A stretch of 64,000 nucleotides of DNA from Verrucomicrobiales bacterium (GCA_016795385.1 JAEUHI010000076.1:1-64000); one strand, 5' to 3'; counted from the stretch's first letter, positions 33,529-42,898 are shown. Made by a program: numbers and translations. The notes: generated by a model not told the origin, from the letters alone.

Positions 33529-34620
33529 TCAATGCGTCACCGTCACGGGCGTACCCACCCCGACTTTCGAAAAGATGAGCGGTTGCACCGAGGCCGGCAC
33601 GCGGATGCAGCCGTGGCTCGCCGGGTAATCGGGCACGATGCCGACGTGCAACCCGATCCCGCCGTTGATGCGCATCCAATAGGGCATGTCGGCCCCGACG
33701 AAATGAGAGGCTCCCGAGGGACGACGGCCCACTTCGCTGCTGCCGCCCACGGCGTTGCCACCACGATCCACCCAGGTGCCGTAGAGGGTCGATTGCTTCT
33801 GTTCGAGCTTCTCACCGATCCGGAACGTTCCGGTGGGGGTGGCATGACCGGATTTCCCGGAGGAAATCTGCGTCTCGATCACCAGCACCTTGTGCGGACC
33901 GTCTTCGCGATAAACCCGGGCGCGCTGGTCGCTCAGGTCGACCTCGATCTTCGCGTTGCTCGGATCGAGCGCGGGGAGCAGGGCCTGGTTCACATAAATC
34001 TCATGCCCCTCGCTCTTGTATTGGCGGGAGGAGGTGCCGATCGACAGGAGGGAAAAGAATCCTCCGCCACTCGGCTTGCGCGTGGCCACCGCTTCGATCT
34101 CGCGCTCTCCATCGCGTGCCGCGCGATCGGCTTCGAGCTTCGCCCTGGCCGCAAGCTTGGCTTGTTTCTCGGCTTCCTTCTCCTTTTCACGAGCCAAAAG
34201 AGCTTCGGCTTTCGCTTTCTTCTCCGCCTCCTCGGCGGCCAATTCCGCAGCCTCGGCCGCCGCCTCTTCCTTGGCTTCCGCAGCCTCTTTGGCGAGTTTC
34301 TCAGCTTCCTTCTTCTTCGCAAGGGCCAGCTTGTCGGCCTTTTCCTTGGCTTCGGCCTTCTCCTCGGCCGCCTTGCGGTCGGCCTCTACCTTGGCTTTGG
34401 CCGCTTCCTCTTTGGCCTTGGCAGCAGCCAGCTTGGCTTTTGCCGCCGCTTCCTTCTTCTCCTCCGTCGTCGTCGCCTTCTTGTCTTTCACCACCGCGCC
34501 GGACGAGGAGCCCGGGCTCCAGAACGAGGCGGGTTCATCGACCGTGCAAGAAGTCTGCAGGGTACCGACAAAAATCAGGGCGAGGAAGGAGCGTGAGGAG
34601 AAAAAGGTTCGAATCGTCAT
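33529..34620 (-). CDS. L,D-transpeptidase lipoprotein with a long Ala/Lys/Glu-rich coil
   Basis: 363 residues. A lipoprotein leader ending LQTSC (cysteine near 22) is followed by about 120 residues almost only of Ala, Lys and Glu, a predicted continuous coiled coil, and a YkuD domain whose catalytic site ends in SHGCIRVP (H336, C338). It cross-links peptidoglycan or attaches proteins to it. The coil could act as a spacer from the outer membrane to the cell wall. ATG at 34620 gives the lipoprotein leader; a longer frame upstream is not needed. Confidence 0.9.
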   Translation of the reverse strand: MTIRTFFSSRSFLALIFVGTLQTSCTVDEPASFWSPGSSSGAVVKDKKATTTEEKKEAAAKAKLAAAKAKEEAAKAKVEADRKAAEEKAEAKEKADKLALAKKKEAEKLAKEAAEAKEEAAAEAAELAAEEAEKKAKAEALLAREKEKEAEKQAKLAARAKLEADRAARDGEREIEAVATRKPSGGGFFSLLSIGTSSRQYKSEGHEIYVNQALLPALDPSNAKIEVDLSDQRARVYREDGPHKVLVIETQISSGKSGHATPTGTFRIGEKLEQKQSTLYGTWVDRGGNAVGGSSEVGRRPSGASHFVGADMPYWMRINGGIGLHVGIVPDYPASHGCIRVPASVQPLIFSKVGVGTPVTVTH

Positions 34621-34764
34621 ATCTGCATCCGAGAATGAGTAAGCAGAGATGACGCCAGCTTCCCAGCGAGTCAATTTTTTTATGGCAACTAGACCTAATT
34701 TTTCCGTCACCGACACGTTTGCCGCCGAAATGGGGCAAGGAAGCATCAAAGGACGAGCTCCGGC

Positions 34765-36723
34765 TCAGAGAGAGTCCGGCGTTGCCGTCGGATCGCTCTC
34801 GCCGTTGCCGACCGTCTCGGAGAGACCACCCTCTTCCGGCAGGATGCGGTCGATGAGACGCTTGATGCCCTCGTCGGCGAATTCGCTCTGGGGATAAATC
34901 TGGCGGGCGCTGAGGAACCACGCGAGGCCGGAGCCAAACTGCTTCCGCGCTTCCTGGTTCTCGGCGTTTTTCAGCGCCTTCACGAACGGCGCGACATCGG
35001 TGGCGAGGTCGGAACGTTTCGCGCTCAGGGCGACGTCGTCGGGGAAACGCTGGAAGGTCTTTTCCACGATCTCCCACGCCGCGTGATTGTTGCCGGCCTT
35101 GGCGAGGGTGTCGGCCTGCTTCATCACCGTCTCGATCTCCTGGATGTTGCCGATGATCTGCTCAAGCGCCTTCTGGCGCTCGGGATCATCCACCGTCGCC
35201 GCGATGAAACGCGCGCGGTTCGTGAAGATCTGGCGGTAGCTCTGCGTGCCGAGGAGACGGTCGAATTCGATCTTCGCCTGCTGCTGCACATCGGCCGAGT
35301 CGGCGATGAGGTCGAACTGCTCCTTCAACATCGGATTCTGCGGCCAGAGCTCCGCCGCCGCCTTGATGTTGTCTTCGTAGGCCTGGTTGTCGCCCTGCAG
35401 GGCGGCATTCTTCGCCGTGCGGATGCGCATGTTGCTGCTCAGCTTCGCCGCCTCGATCGCCGCCGTCGGTTTCGAATAATCGAAGTCACCGGCCTGCGTC
35501 TTCATCTTGTTCACGAGTTCCTCGGCGAGACCATAGTCCTTCACCTCGATCGCATTCACGAGCTGGAAGGAATTCTGCGCGTATTCGAGGATCGCCACCT
35601 TCTTCTCGCGGGGCACGCTCTGCACCGGAGGGAGATGCTCGCCCATCACGAAGGCCTGCTGGAGCTGGCGCAGGGCCCCATCCGTCTTGCCCGAATCCAT
35701 GAGGAATCCGAACGACTCCACCGACTGCCCCACGTCGCGGATCGCCTCGTTCGCGAAGGCGTCGAGGGTCGTGATCGTGGGGTTGAAGCCGATCGTCTTG
35801 GCGAAGGATTGCTCCACCTCCGAGCCTTCCTCGAACTGCAGCTTGCCATCGCCGTCCTTGAAGAACTCCGTGTAAAACCGCGTCGCCATCACGACATGCT
35901 CGAAGCGGCGCTGCAGGAAAAACTGCACCACAAGAGCCTGGAATTCGAGCTTCGCCTCCACCTCCGAGAGCTGCACCTTGGCCGCATTCGCGACGCGCTC
36001 CGCCTCGACTTCGGCGATGCGCTGCACGTAGCGCTGGATGTGCCCGGCATTGACGGGGTCTACGGCCTCGCTTTCCTGCTGGTTTGGATCATCGCTCAGC
36101 TTCCGCTCGCGCGTACCGGCGTCGCCCTTGCTCCAGGAATCGAAATTCCAGTCGAGCTGACGACGCTGCATGTCGAGCTCCTGATTGAGTTGCTTCAGTT
36201 GATTCTGGTTCCGCTTCGCGAGGTAAATGCGATACACCGCGTTCGCGAGCGATTCGCAGAGGCGCGCATCCTGGGGAAACTGCGAAGCCCTCTGGAGCTG
36301 CGCCACCGCCTTGGGGAACTTGCTCGCATCGCGATTGTGCGGCGAGAGCGTGTCGAGGATCTCGCGGATGGCCATGCGGTAGGCCATGTCCATCTCCGAG
36401 GTCGCCGCCTCGGCATTGAGATATTTTTCGAAGCGCGCCCGGAAGACCCGGTTGTCGTTCACGTTGAAACTCTTTCCGTCGAAAGTGAAAACGTCCGTCG
36501 TCGGATCGAAATAGGGCACGTCATTGCCGACCATCTGCTGGCCGCCTTGGGATTGACCACCTTGGTTCACGATCGTGGTCTGGTTCGACGCAGGGGCACT
36601 GCCTCCGCCGGCCGGCGCGCCCCCGCCGCCCCCGCCCGGAGTCGGCGGCGTGTAGACCTGGGCAAAAAGACCCGAACCGATCATGAGGATCGGGAACACC
36701 GGGAGAGTGACAGGGATTTTCAT
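34765..36723 (-). CDS. Large secreted helical repeat protein of unknown function
   Basis: 652 residues. A signal peptide (1-22) is followed by a Gly- and Gln-rich linker (about 28-70) and then about 570 helical residues that look like TPR or other alpha-solenoid repeats (for example AQLQRASQFPQDARLCESLAN and AWEIVEKTFQRFPDDVALSAK). No recognised enzyme motif. Presumed periplasmic scaffold. It is 39 bp after the next upstream gene on the minus strand and may share a transcript with the single-pass and AIM24 genes. Confidence 0.75.
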   Translation of the reverse strand: MKIPVTLPVFPILMIGSGLFAQVYTPPTPGGGGGGAPAGGGSAPASNQTTIVNQGGQSQGGQQMVGNDVPYFDPTTDVFTFDGKSFNVNDNRVFRARFEKYLNAEAATSEMDMAYRMAIREILDTLSPHNRDASKFPKAVAQLQRASQFPQDARLCESLANAVYRIYLAKRNQNQLKQLNQELDMQRRQLDWNFDSWSKGDAGTRERKLSDDPNQQESEAVDPVNAGHIQRYVQRIAEVEAERVANAAKVQLSEVEAKLEFQALVVQFFLQRRFEHVVMATRFYTEFFKDGDGKLQFEEGSEVEQSFAKTIGFNPTITTLDAFANEAIRDVGQSVESFGFLMDSGKTDGALRQLQQAFVMGEHLPPVQSVPREKKVAILEYAQNSFQLVNAIEVKDYGLAEELVNKMKTQAGDFDYSKPTAAIEAAKLSSNMRIRTAKNAALQGDNQAYEDNIKAAAELWPQNPMLKEQFDLIADSADVQQQAKIEFDRLLGTQSYRQIFTNRARFIAATVDDPERQKALEQIIGNIQEIETVMKQADTLAKAGNNHAAWEIVEKTFQRFPDDVALSAKRSDLATDVAPFVKALKNAENQEARKQFGSGLAWFLSARQIYPQSEFADEGIKRLIDRILPEEGGLSETVGNGESDPTATPDSL

Positions 36724-36762
36724 GGATGCGCGGGAAAGGGGAAAATGGGGAAATTTTCTCGA

Positions 36763-37206
36763 TCACTCGTCGATCGACTCGGCCACGAGCGTGCCATCGC
36801 GATCGACCCGCACTACGAGCCCCAGCTCGGTGCCGCGTTCGATGTTGATGTTGCTGAAATCTTCCGGCACCAGGACCGGGACCGGCATCGTCTCCGTCGC
36901 GTCGCTCGCCTCGAAACTGATGAGGCGGCCACGATCGGGCGTCCAGCGCAGCGTCTCCTCCACCTTGCCCTCGACTCGGTAGACATTCCCCCGCAGGCTG
37001 TTGCCATTGTCGCGGTAGGTCACGAGACTGAGGGGAGCCGCGTTGCCGCTCGATTTCTTCGAGCCCGCCTTCCCTCCGCCCTCACCGAGGATCCCTCCGG
37101 CGATCAATTTGAAAAGAAGGGCGGCGACGACCACAAAACCGAGAATGGCGGCAGCGATCCCGGCGATTTGACCGATATTGATTCCGGAACTGGCTCTCCT
37201 GGGCAT
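36763..37206 (-). CDS. Single-pass membrane protein of unknown function
   Basis: 147 residues with one membrane segment (about 12-36), a Gly- and Lys-rich linker, and a C-terminal part of about 95 residues with beta-rich pattern (GNVYRVEGKVEETLRWTPD, then RLISFEAS, then ELGLVVRVDRDGTLV). It could be an OB-like fold. No family recognised. It stands between the helical repeat gene and the AIM24 gene, on the same strand. Confidence 0.7.
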   Translation of the reverse strand: MPRRASSGINIGQIAGIAAAILGFVVVAALLFKLIAGGILGEGGGKAGSKKSSGNAAPLSLVTYRDNGNSLRGNVYRVEGKVEETLRWTPDRGRLISFEASDATETMPVPVLVPEDFSNINIERGTELGLVVRVDRDGTLVAESIDE

Positions 37207-37314
37207 GACGGGGATTTTGGCGATAGTAACACGAAGCCGTCAGATTACCAGAGCCGACGCAGTGGCGGGAAGGAAAAAGACGGCGGGGAAAATCGATCGG
37301 AGTCTCCCCTCCCC

Positions 37315-38007
37315 TCACCCGCCCGTCGCGAGATAGACCTCTTCGTAAGGCTGCACCACGACGAATCCATCGCCCTCGAACTTCATCTGGAACGACTCAC
37401 CACTGCCCCGTCCGAGAAAGGTCTTGAAGCTGATGTCGGTCTTGAAATCGGGCGAGAGATTGGCCGACCACGCGATCGTCGCATTCGGGTCGGTGAAGAC
37501 GGGATTTCCAGGGGTCACCCGCAGGGTCATGGGATTGTAGTGCGAGGTGATCGCGATCAGGCCCGTGCCCGACAGCCGGTAATTGAAAAGCCCACCCGAC
37601 ACCATGCCCGCGACACGGCGCATCATCTTGATCTCGTTTTTCACGGTGGCCTCGAAGGCGAGGATGTCATTCCCGTTCACGCAGATCGCCTCGCCGTTGA
37701 GCTGGATGATGGAGATCTTCTTGCCGCGGTCGGCCAGATACATCTTGCCCTGTCCCTCGCCCTTGGTGAGCCGGGCGCCCTCGCCCGAGACGGCTTTCTT
37801 CAGAAGATTGCCAAGCCCCTGCTCGAGGATGCCCTCGCGCGTGAACTTGATCTGGCCGCGGTAGGAGACCATCGCCCCCATCTTCATCCAGACCATCCCG
37901 TTCAGGTTGACCTCCAGCATGCGGTCGGACTCCAGCTCGAAAGTCCCCTGGTTCAATTCCTGTTGCGCGGTTTGCTGGACGAATTCCTGGAGGGAGTAGC
38001 GGGACAT
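37315..38007 (-). CDS. AIM24 family protein
   Basis: 230 residues with the beta-sandwich pattern of the AIM24/TIGR00266 family: MLEVNLNGMVWMKMGAMVSY near 30-49, KISIIQLNGEAICVNGNDILAF in the middle and a closing FEGDGFVVVQPYEEVY. The biological role in bacteria is not settled. It has no signal peptide or membrane segment. It follows the phosphatase gene by 31 bp on the minus strand. Confidence 0.9.
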   Translation of the reverse strand: MSRYSLQEFVQQTAQQELNQGTFELESDRMLEVNLNGMVWMKMGAMVSYRGQIKFTREGILEQGLGNLLKKAVSGEGARLTKGEGQGKMYLADRGKKISIIQLNGEAICVNGNDILAFEATVKNEIKMMRRVAGMVSGGLFNYRLSGTGLIAITSHYNPMTLRVTPGNPVFTDPNATIAWSANLSPDFKTDISFKTFLGRGSGESFQMKFEGDGFVVVQPYEEVYLATGG

Positions 38008-38038
38008 GGGCGAAGGTTAGGAGGAAAGCGCGGGACCG

Positions 38039-39193
38039 TCAATCCCGGGGAGTCGGGCGCTTTGTGATTTCGCTCGTATCGAGGACTTCGCCGGCGAGAC
38101 TCTTGATTTCGATCTTCATCGTCGGCGCTCCCGCCCCCGCGGTGATGAGCAGATAATTGTCGACCCTCGCGTGGAAGCGGGATTCGGGATCCTGATAGAG
38201 ATCGCCATCTCCTTTCAGGCAAGTATTGAAATACGGAAGACCACCCGCCAGCTCGGCACGCTCCGCAAAATAGCCGAAACCGGTGATGAGAGCGCTGCCT
38301 TTCCGGAAATGCTCGTGCCACGCCCCCTTCGCCAACCCGGCGAGCTGGGTCTGCTTTTCATTCATCAAGGTCAACACGAAGCCCGATTTCTTGGCCGCCA
38401 TCGTCTCCGCATACCAGCGATACTGGGGGGAATCGACCTGCCACGCGTGACAGGTCTGCCAGGTCGTGCCGTGATCCTGGATGTGATTCAGATCGAGCGC
38501 GATGAGGCTGAGATCCACCGCCGGCAGGTCGAGCGTCCAACACCACTCCTCGCCCGGCAGGGCGAAGAACTCGCGATAGGCCTTCGCCTCGATATCGTAG
38601 ACCGCGTGATCCGGCGGCTCCGGGCCCCTCGGAGTGATCTCGCGATCGTGATTGCCGAGGATGGGCATGAAGGGAAATCGACGGAAGATCTCCGGATGCG
38701 CCTCCACGAGCGCGGCGAAAGCCCTCGTCCCTTCCTTGCCGGGCTGATAGAGACTCGGCACGTTGTCGCCACCGGTGAGAATCAGATGTGGATCGTCCTT
38801 CACGACCGCGGAGAGATCGCGGCCCGGCGCGAATCCCCAGTCAGCGATCACGGCGAGCCGCAGCCCTTCCGAGGGATAACGTTTCACCGCCTGCACCGGC
38901 GAGGCATCGTCGCCCTCGCCGATCCGGAAATGCCAATCGCCTTCACCGGGAGGAAAGGGAATTTTCACCTGATGCCGCGTCGCGAGCCCCTCTCCCCGGA
39001 TCACTTCACCCGGTTCCGGCGTGTCGCCGTAAGCGATCACCGCCGCGGAAGGCTGCGGCGTCTCCCACGAAACCGTCAGCGACGAGGGAGTCGCCTCCTC
39101 ATGCGACAGCCAGATCCGCTCGACCGGAGCGGCTTGCAGGGAAGAGATCAGGGACAGAAACGAGGAAATCCAGAAACGTCGCATCAGGGTCAT
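38039..39193 (-). CDS. Secreted metallophosphatase of the purple acid phosphatase type
   Basis: 384 residues. Signal peptide (1-22), then a fibronectin-like beta domain (about 22-105; RIWLSHEEATPSSLTVSWETP), then a calcineurin-type catalytic part with VIADWGFAP, TGGDNVPS and GNHDRE in order. Acts on phosphate esters outside the cytoplasm. The FN-like domain before the catalytic domain is typical of purple acid phosphatases. It starts 78 bp from the divergent sirtuin gene, so the two promoters share that gap. Confidence 0.9.
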   Translation of the reverse strand: MTLMRRFWISSFLSLISSLQAAPVERIWLSHEEATPSSLTVSWETPQPSAAVIAYGDTPEPGEVIRGEGLATRHQVKIPFPPGEGDWHFRIGEGDDASPVQAVKRYPSEGLRLAVIADWGFAPGRDLSAVVKDDPHLILTGGDNVPSLYQPGKEGTRAFAALVEAHPEIFRRFPFMPILGNHDREITPRGPEPPDHAVYDIEAKAYREFFALPGEEWCWTLDLPAVDLSLIALDLNHIQDHGTTWQTCHAWQVDSPQYRWYAETMAAKKSGFVLTLMNEKQTQLAGLAKGAWHEHFRKGSALITGFGYFAERAELAGGLPYFNTCLKGDGDLYQDPESRFHARVDNYLLITAGAGAPTMKIEIKSLAGEVLDTSEITKRPTPRD

Positions 39194-39271
39194 CGTAGCC
39201 GCGCCCTTCGCGGGCGGAAAGCGTTTGTCATGGCGTCATGACGACGACAGATTTCCCGGCCTCCCTCCACC

Positions 39272-39985
39272 ATGAAAACCCCTTCCCGCCTTTTTCTCCT
39301 GACCGGAGCCGGTGTCTCCGCGGAGTCGGGTGTCGCCACCTTTCGCGGAGCGGGAGGACTTTGGGAGGGCCACCGCATCGAGGAGGTCGCCTCGCCCGAG
39401 GGCTTCGCGGCCAACCCTGCGCTGGTGCAACGTTTTTACAACGACCGGCGCCGGCTCCTTCCGACCGCCTCGCCGAATCCCGCGCACCTCGCCATCGCAC
39501 GGCTCCAGCGCGAATTCCCGGGCCGGGTCACCCTCGTCACCCAGAATGTCGACGACCTCCACGAGCGCGGCGGTTCGCCCGAGGTCGTCCACATGCACGG
39601 CGAACTGCTCAAAGCCCGCTGCGTGTTCTGCAAACGTGTGCGGGACTGGAGCGGCGACCTCGACGAGGAGACCCGCTGCGGCGATTGCGGCGGTCAATTG
39701 CGGCCACACATCGTCTGGTTCGGTGAAATGCCTCTCGCCCTCGATGCCATCTTCGAAGCGCTCGGTGCCTGCGATCTCTTCGCCGCGATCGGCACGAGCG
39801 GACAGGTCTATCCGGCGGCCGGATTTGTCGAGATGGCCAGCCGCCACGGCGCGAGGTGCCTCGAATTCAATCTCGAAAGCACCGCGACGAGCCCACATTT
39901 CGACGAATCCCGCACCGGCCCCGCCAGCCGCACCGTGCCCGCGTGGGTCGAGGAATTGCTGGAGTGTCAGGATGCCGAGGCTTGA
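39272..39985 (+). CDS. cobB: NAD-dependent protein deacylase (sirtuin)
   Basis: 237 residues. NAD site GAGVSAESG (12-20), TQNVD (90-94), catalytic H109 in HMHGELLK, and a zinc site of four cysteines (C117, C120, C136, C139). Y56 and R59 in RFYNDRR are the residue pair that lets class III sirtuins accept succinyl or malonyl lysine. It removes acyl groups from lysines. It is divergent from the phosphatase gene and is followed by three 22-bp tandem repeats. Confidence 0.95.
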   Translation: MKTPSRLFLLTGAGVSAESGVATFRGAGGLWEGHRIEEVASPEGFAANPALVQRFYNDRRRLLPTASPNPAHLAIARLQREFPGRVTLVTQNVDDLHERGGSPEVVHMHGELLKARCVFCKRVRDWSGDLDEETRCGDCGGQLRPHIVWFGEMPLALDAIFEALGACDLFAAIGTSGQVYPAAGFVEMASRHGARCLEFNLESTATSPHFDESRTGPASRTVPAWVEELLECQDAEA

Positions 39986-39994
39986 CCCTGTTGG

Positions 39995-40060
39995 GTCGGG
40001 GACGAGACCCTCTTGCGTCGGGGACGAGACCCTCTTGCGTCGGGGACGAGACCCTCTTGG
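39995..40060. repeat. Three tandem 22-bp repeats after the sirtuin gene
   Basis: Units start at 39995, 40017 and 40039 and are identical except for the last base. Each contains GTCGGGGACGAGACC, which can fold back on itself through GTC and GAC. They fill the gap between the sirtuin stop and the sialidase promoter region. A half unit, GGGTCGTGGCAGG, follows. Function unknown; recent tandem duplication is likely. Confidence 0.85.
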
Positions 40061-40136
40061 GTCGTGGCAGGAATTTGTTTTGATCCCCCCTGATCACGGA
40101 CTGTCGATCCCACGACTCTCCCGCCATGATCCCTGG

Positions 40137-41297
40137 ATGGAAAACTCCCCCGCCCCTCTTTCCCGCCGCCGCTTCGCCGGTCTCTCCCTCGCCGCTTCCG
40201 CCGCGACCCTTCTTCCCGCCGCGCGCGCCTGCGCCGCCGCTCCCAAGGCGGAACTGCTCGAGACGAAGATCATCTCGCCTCAAGCGAACTATTACCACGG
40301 TTGGCCGACCCTGACACGCACCGAAATGGGGGAACTCGTCGTCGTCTGGTCGGGCCGCCGTGAAGCCCACGTCTGCCCCTTCGGCACGGTCGAGATGATG
40401 ACCTCTCATGACGACGGAGCGAACTGGACCTTTCCCCGCACGGTCTACGACGGCCCCATCGACGACCGTGATGCGGGCGTGCTGGAGACGGCGAACGGCA
40501 TTCTCATCGTCACCACCTTCACCTCGCTCGCTTATGCCCCGATGGTCGCGGAAGGCGGCAGCAAGGCGAAAGATCCTGCCTGGCTCGCGGTGCACCATCG
40601 CATCACCGATGAGGAAACGCGCGAGGGCGAACTCGGTTGCTGGTGTTTCCGCTCCACCGATGGTGGGCTATCCTTTTCCGGCCGGATCGACACGATCGTG
40701 AACAGCCCGCATGGTCCCTGCCAGCTCGCCGACGGCCGCCTTCTCTACGCCGGCAAGGAACTCTGGACCGATGAAAAACGCATCGGCGTATCGGTCTCTT
40801 CGGACGATGGCGAGACCTGGGAATGGCTCGGGGAGATCCCCACGCGCGAAGGCGATGCGGTGAAGGAGTATCACGAACTGCACGCGGTGCAGTGCGCGAG
40901 CGGCAAAATCATCGTGCAGATCCGCAATCACAATGCGGCCAACAAGGGCGAAACCCTGCAATCGGAATCGACCGACGGCGGCAAGACCTGGACCGTTCCC
41001 CATCCCATCGGCGTCTGGGGCCTGCCCTCCCATCTTCTGCGGCTGCGCGATGGCCGGCTTCTCATGACTTATGGTCATCGCCGCAAGCCCTTCGGCAATC
41101 AGGCACGCGTCAGCACCGACGAGGGGGCGACTTGGTCCGAGCCAATCGAGATTTCCGGTGACGGAATCGGCGGCGATCTCGGATACCCCTCCACCGTCGA
41201 GCTGGAGGATGGTGGTTTTGTCAGTGTCTGGTATGAGAAGCTCGCCGACTCGCCCATGGCCCAGTTGCGGCAGGCGACCTGGCGTTTGGTTTCTTGA
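40137..41297 (+). CDS. Sialidase-like (BNR repeat) enzyme exported by the Tat pathway
   Basis: 386 residues. A twin-arginine leader (SRRRFAG at 9-15, followed by a hydrophobic run) and five Asp boxes (SHDDGANWTF, STDGGLSFSG, SSDDGETWEW, STDGGKTWTV, STDEGATWSE) identify a six-bladed sialidase fold. It may cleave sialic acids or, more generally, act on acidic sugars, since many such proteins in these bacteria are not tested. Neighbour of the pectate lyase. ATG at 40137 is set by the Tat leader; an open frame upstream is the sirtuin shadow. Confidence 0.88.
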   Translation: MENSPAPLSRRRFAGLSLAASAATLLPAARACAAAPKAELLETKIISPQANYYHGWPTLTRTEMGELVVVWSGRREAHVCPFGTVEMMTSHDDGANWTFPRTVYDGPIDDRDAGVLETANGILIVTTFTSLAYAPMVAEGGSKAKDPAWLAVHHRITDEETREGELGCWCFRSTDGGLSFSGRIDTIVNSPHGPCQLADGRLLYAGKELWTDEKRIGVSVSSDDGETWEWLGEIPTREGDAVKEYHELHAVQCASGKIIVQIRNHNAANKGETLQSESTDGGKTWTVPHPIGVWGLPSHLLRLRDGRLLMTYGHRRKPFGNQARVSTDEGATWSEPIEISGDGIGGDLGYPSTVELEDGGFVSVWYEKLADSPMAQLRQATWRLVS

Positions 41298-41349
41298 CCG
41301 CCGCAGCCGCCTCTTACTCTTACCTCATACAATTACCTCTTACTCTTAC

Positions 41350-41418
41350 CTCATACTCATACTCCTACTCAAAACGGATGATCCACGACGCTCGGTCGAG
41401 TAGGAGTATGAGTATGAG
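41350..41418. terminator. 21-bp perfect inverted repeat between two converging genes
   Basis: CTCATACTCATACTCCTACTC (41350-41370) and its exact complement (41398-41418) flank a 27-base loop. The arms are low-complexity (TACTC)n/(GAGTA)n-like. It lies between the sialidase stop and the pectate lyase stop, where it can end transcription from both sides. The same short-period sequence continues outside the arms on the left, to about 41317. Confidence 0.6.
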
Positions 41419-41436
41419 TATGAGTATGAGCAGGGA

Positions 41437-42855
41437 TCAACGGGAAAGCCCCTTCACATACCCGCTCAACAAGCGGAGATTCTCCGCAAAGCGCTCACTG
41501 CTGAGATACGTCTCCCCAACTGCGAACTTGGGCTGACCGACGAGTCGCTCTTCCGAGGTCCCATGGGTCGTGATCCAGAGGCCATCGGGATCCATTCCGC
41601 CGATCACCTCTTCGACTGCCGTGGCTTCGACGGGCGCGGGCGCGAGGAGTTCATCGACACTCCTCCCTGCAAGCCTGGCGCGATAGGCTTGCTTGATCAG
41701 ATCGAGCCTCGAGGGATTTTTCCAGCCGTAGTGGTCCGGCAGATTGGCATCGTCGTTGGTCAGTTCGTAGGCTTTGCCATTCCGCTGCATGTAGAGCGGT
41801 TTGTTGGTGCCGATCTCATAATAGCGGGCGAGCTGGCCGTCAGGCAGGAGCGAGGATTCGAGATACTTCACGGCGGGCACGATCGGGGCGAGAAACTTCT
41901 CGTCTCCCGTGACTTCGGCGATCCGGAGCAGGGCGAGCATGGCATCCTCGGACTCGCGTCCGCTCACGGCCGGAGGCTCGAAGGCGCGCGCCCAGATGGG
42001 ATGCATGTCAGGCCCGTATTGCTGCGCCCACGCGGGCTGCGGATCGGGCAATTGGGCAAGCAGGAGAAACTCTCCGAAACGCTTCAGGGATTCGAGCGCC
42101 TCGTTTTTTTGCCCGAAGCGATGGGCGCGCAAGAGGGTCTCGGTCATGGTCAGGGCCATGCCGTCGTTGAGGGTGTATTCGTTCCAGTATTCCTTGATGC
42201 GGCCTTCCGTGCGCCAGTCGTAGGTGGGGAAAGAGGCTTTGACGGTCGCACGATCGGGGACAGGCCCCGTCCAGCCTTGCGGAAATCCTCCGTTCGCGAA
42301 TTGCGCGGCGAGCAATCGTGGCCATCCATAATCGATCGCGTCGCGGATGGCGGGTTCCTTTCCAGGAGCGGCGGCCTCGAGCCGGAACAAAAATCCGAGA
42401 GTGGACTGGGTGATGTCGTCGTCGAGGGTGGAGAAGTTTTTTCCCTTCCCCTTGCCGTTGCGATATTGATCGATCCGTGGACCGGCGGGATCGAAGTCGA
42501 TCGAATTGCGCCAGCCTCCGGATTCGAGTTGCCCATAAGCGAGGGCTCTGCCGGCCCGCTGGGCGGCAGCGAGAAAAAAGGCGTCGCCGGTCGCTTCGTG
42601 AGCATCGAGAAAGGCCTCGCCGACCGCAGGGGTCCCGGGCGGTTGCACCCAGATCTCCGTGGCGGTGGCCTCACCCTCGCCGAGGCGGCGGCCCTCGAGG
42701 GTCACGTAATACACAAAACCACCCTCGACCGCGGCCTTTTCCACAAAGGCGTCGCTGGCGCGCTTCATCGCGTCGATCACCGCCTCCTTCGTCGGAGCGG
42801 CGGCGAGTGGCATTGATCCCAAAAGGGCGAAGGCGAGAACGGGGCGGAGCGGCAT
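41437..42855 (-). CDS. pelA: Pectate lyase (family 10 type)
   Basis: 472 residues. Signal peptide (1-19), then a helical toroid of the PelA/Pel10 type (GQLESGGWRNSIDFDPAGPR, then YRNGKGKGKNFSTLDDDITQSTLGF, then YTLNDGMALTM). Such enzymes cleave polygalacturonate by beta-elimination with a conserved arginine. The C-terminal part after 385 (NDDANLPDHYGWKNPSRLDLIKQAYRARLAG) is also conserved. ATG at 42855 gives the leader. With the sialidase it suggests growth on acidic plant or algal polysaccharides. Confidence 0.88.
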   Translation of the reverse strand: MPLRPVLAFALLGSMPLAAAPTKEAVIDAMKRASDAFVEKAAVEGGFVYYVTLEGRRLGEGEATATEIWVQPPGTPAVGEAFLDAHEATGDAFFLAAAQRAGRALAYGQLESGGWRNSIDFDPAGPRIDQYRNGKGKGKNFSTLDDDITQSTLGFLFRLEAAAPGKEPAIRDAIDYGWPRLLAAQFANGGFPQGWTGPVPDRATVKASFPTYDWRTEGRIKEYWNEYTLNDGMALTMTETLLRAHRFGQKNEALESLKRFGEFLLLAQLPDPQPAWAQQYGPDMHPIWARAFEPPAVSGRESEDAMLALLRIAEVTGDEKFLAPIVPAVKYLESSLLPDGQLARYYEIGTNKPLYMQRNGKAYELTNDDANLPDHYGWKNPSRLDLIKQAYRARLAGRSVDELLAPAPVEATAVEEVIGGMDPDGLWITTHGTSEERLVGQPKFAVGETYLSSERFAENLRLLSGYVKGLSR

Positions 42856-42898
42856 GAGGCGAGAATAGCGGATCGCCCCGATCCCGATCAAGCGATTC

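Noticed and set aside
35083..38067. Plus-strand open frame of nearly 1000 codons
   Set aside because: It runs opposite three well-formed minus-strand genes with signal peptide, membrane segment and AIM24 motifs, and is rich in His, Arg and Asp runs. It is a shadow.
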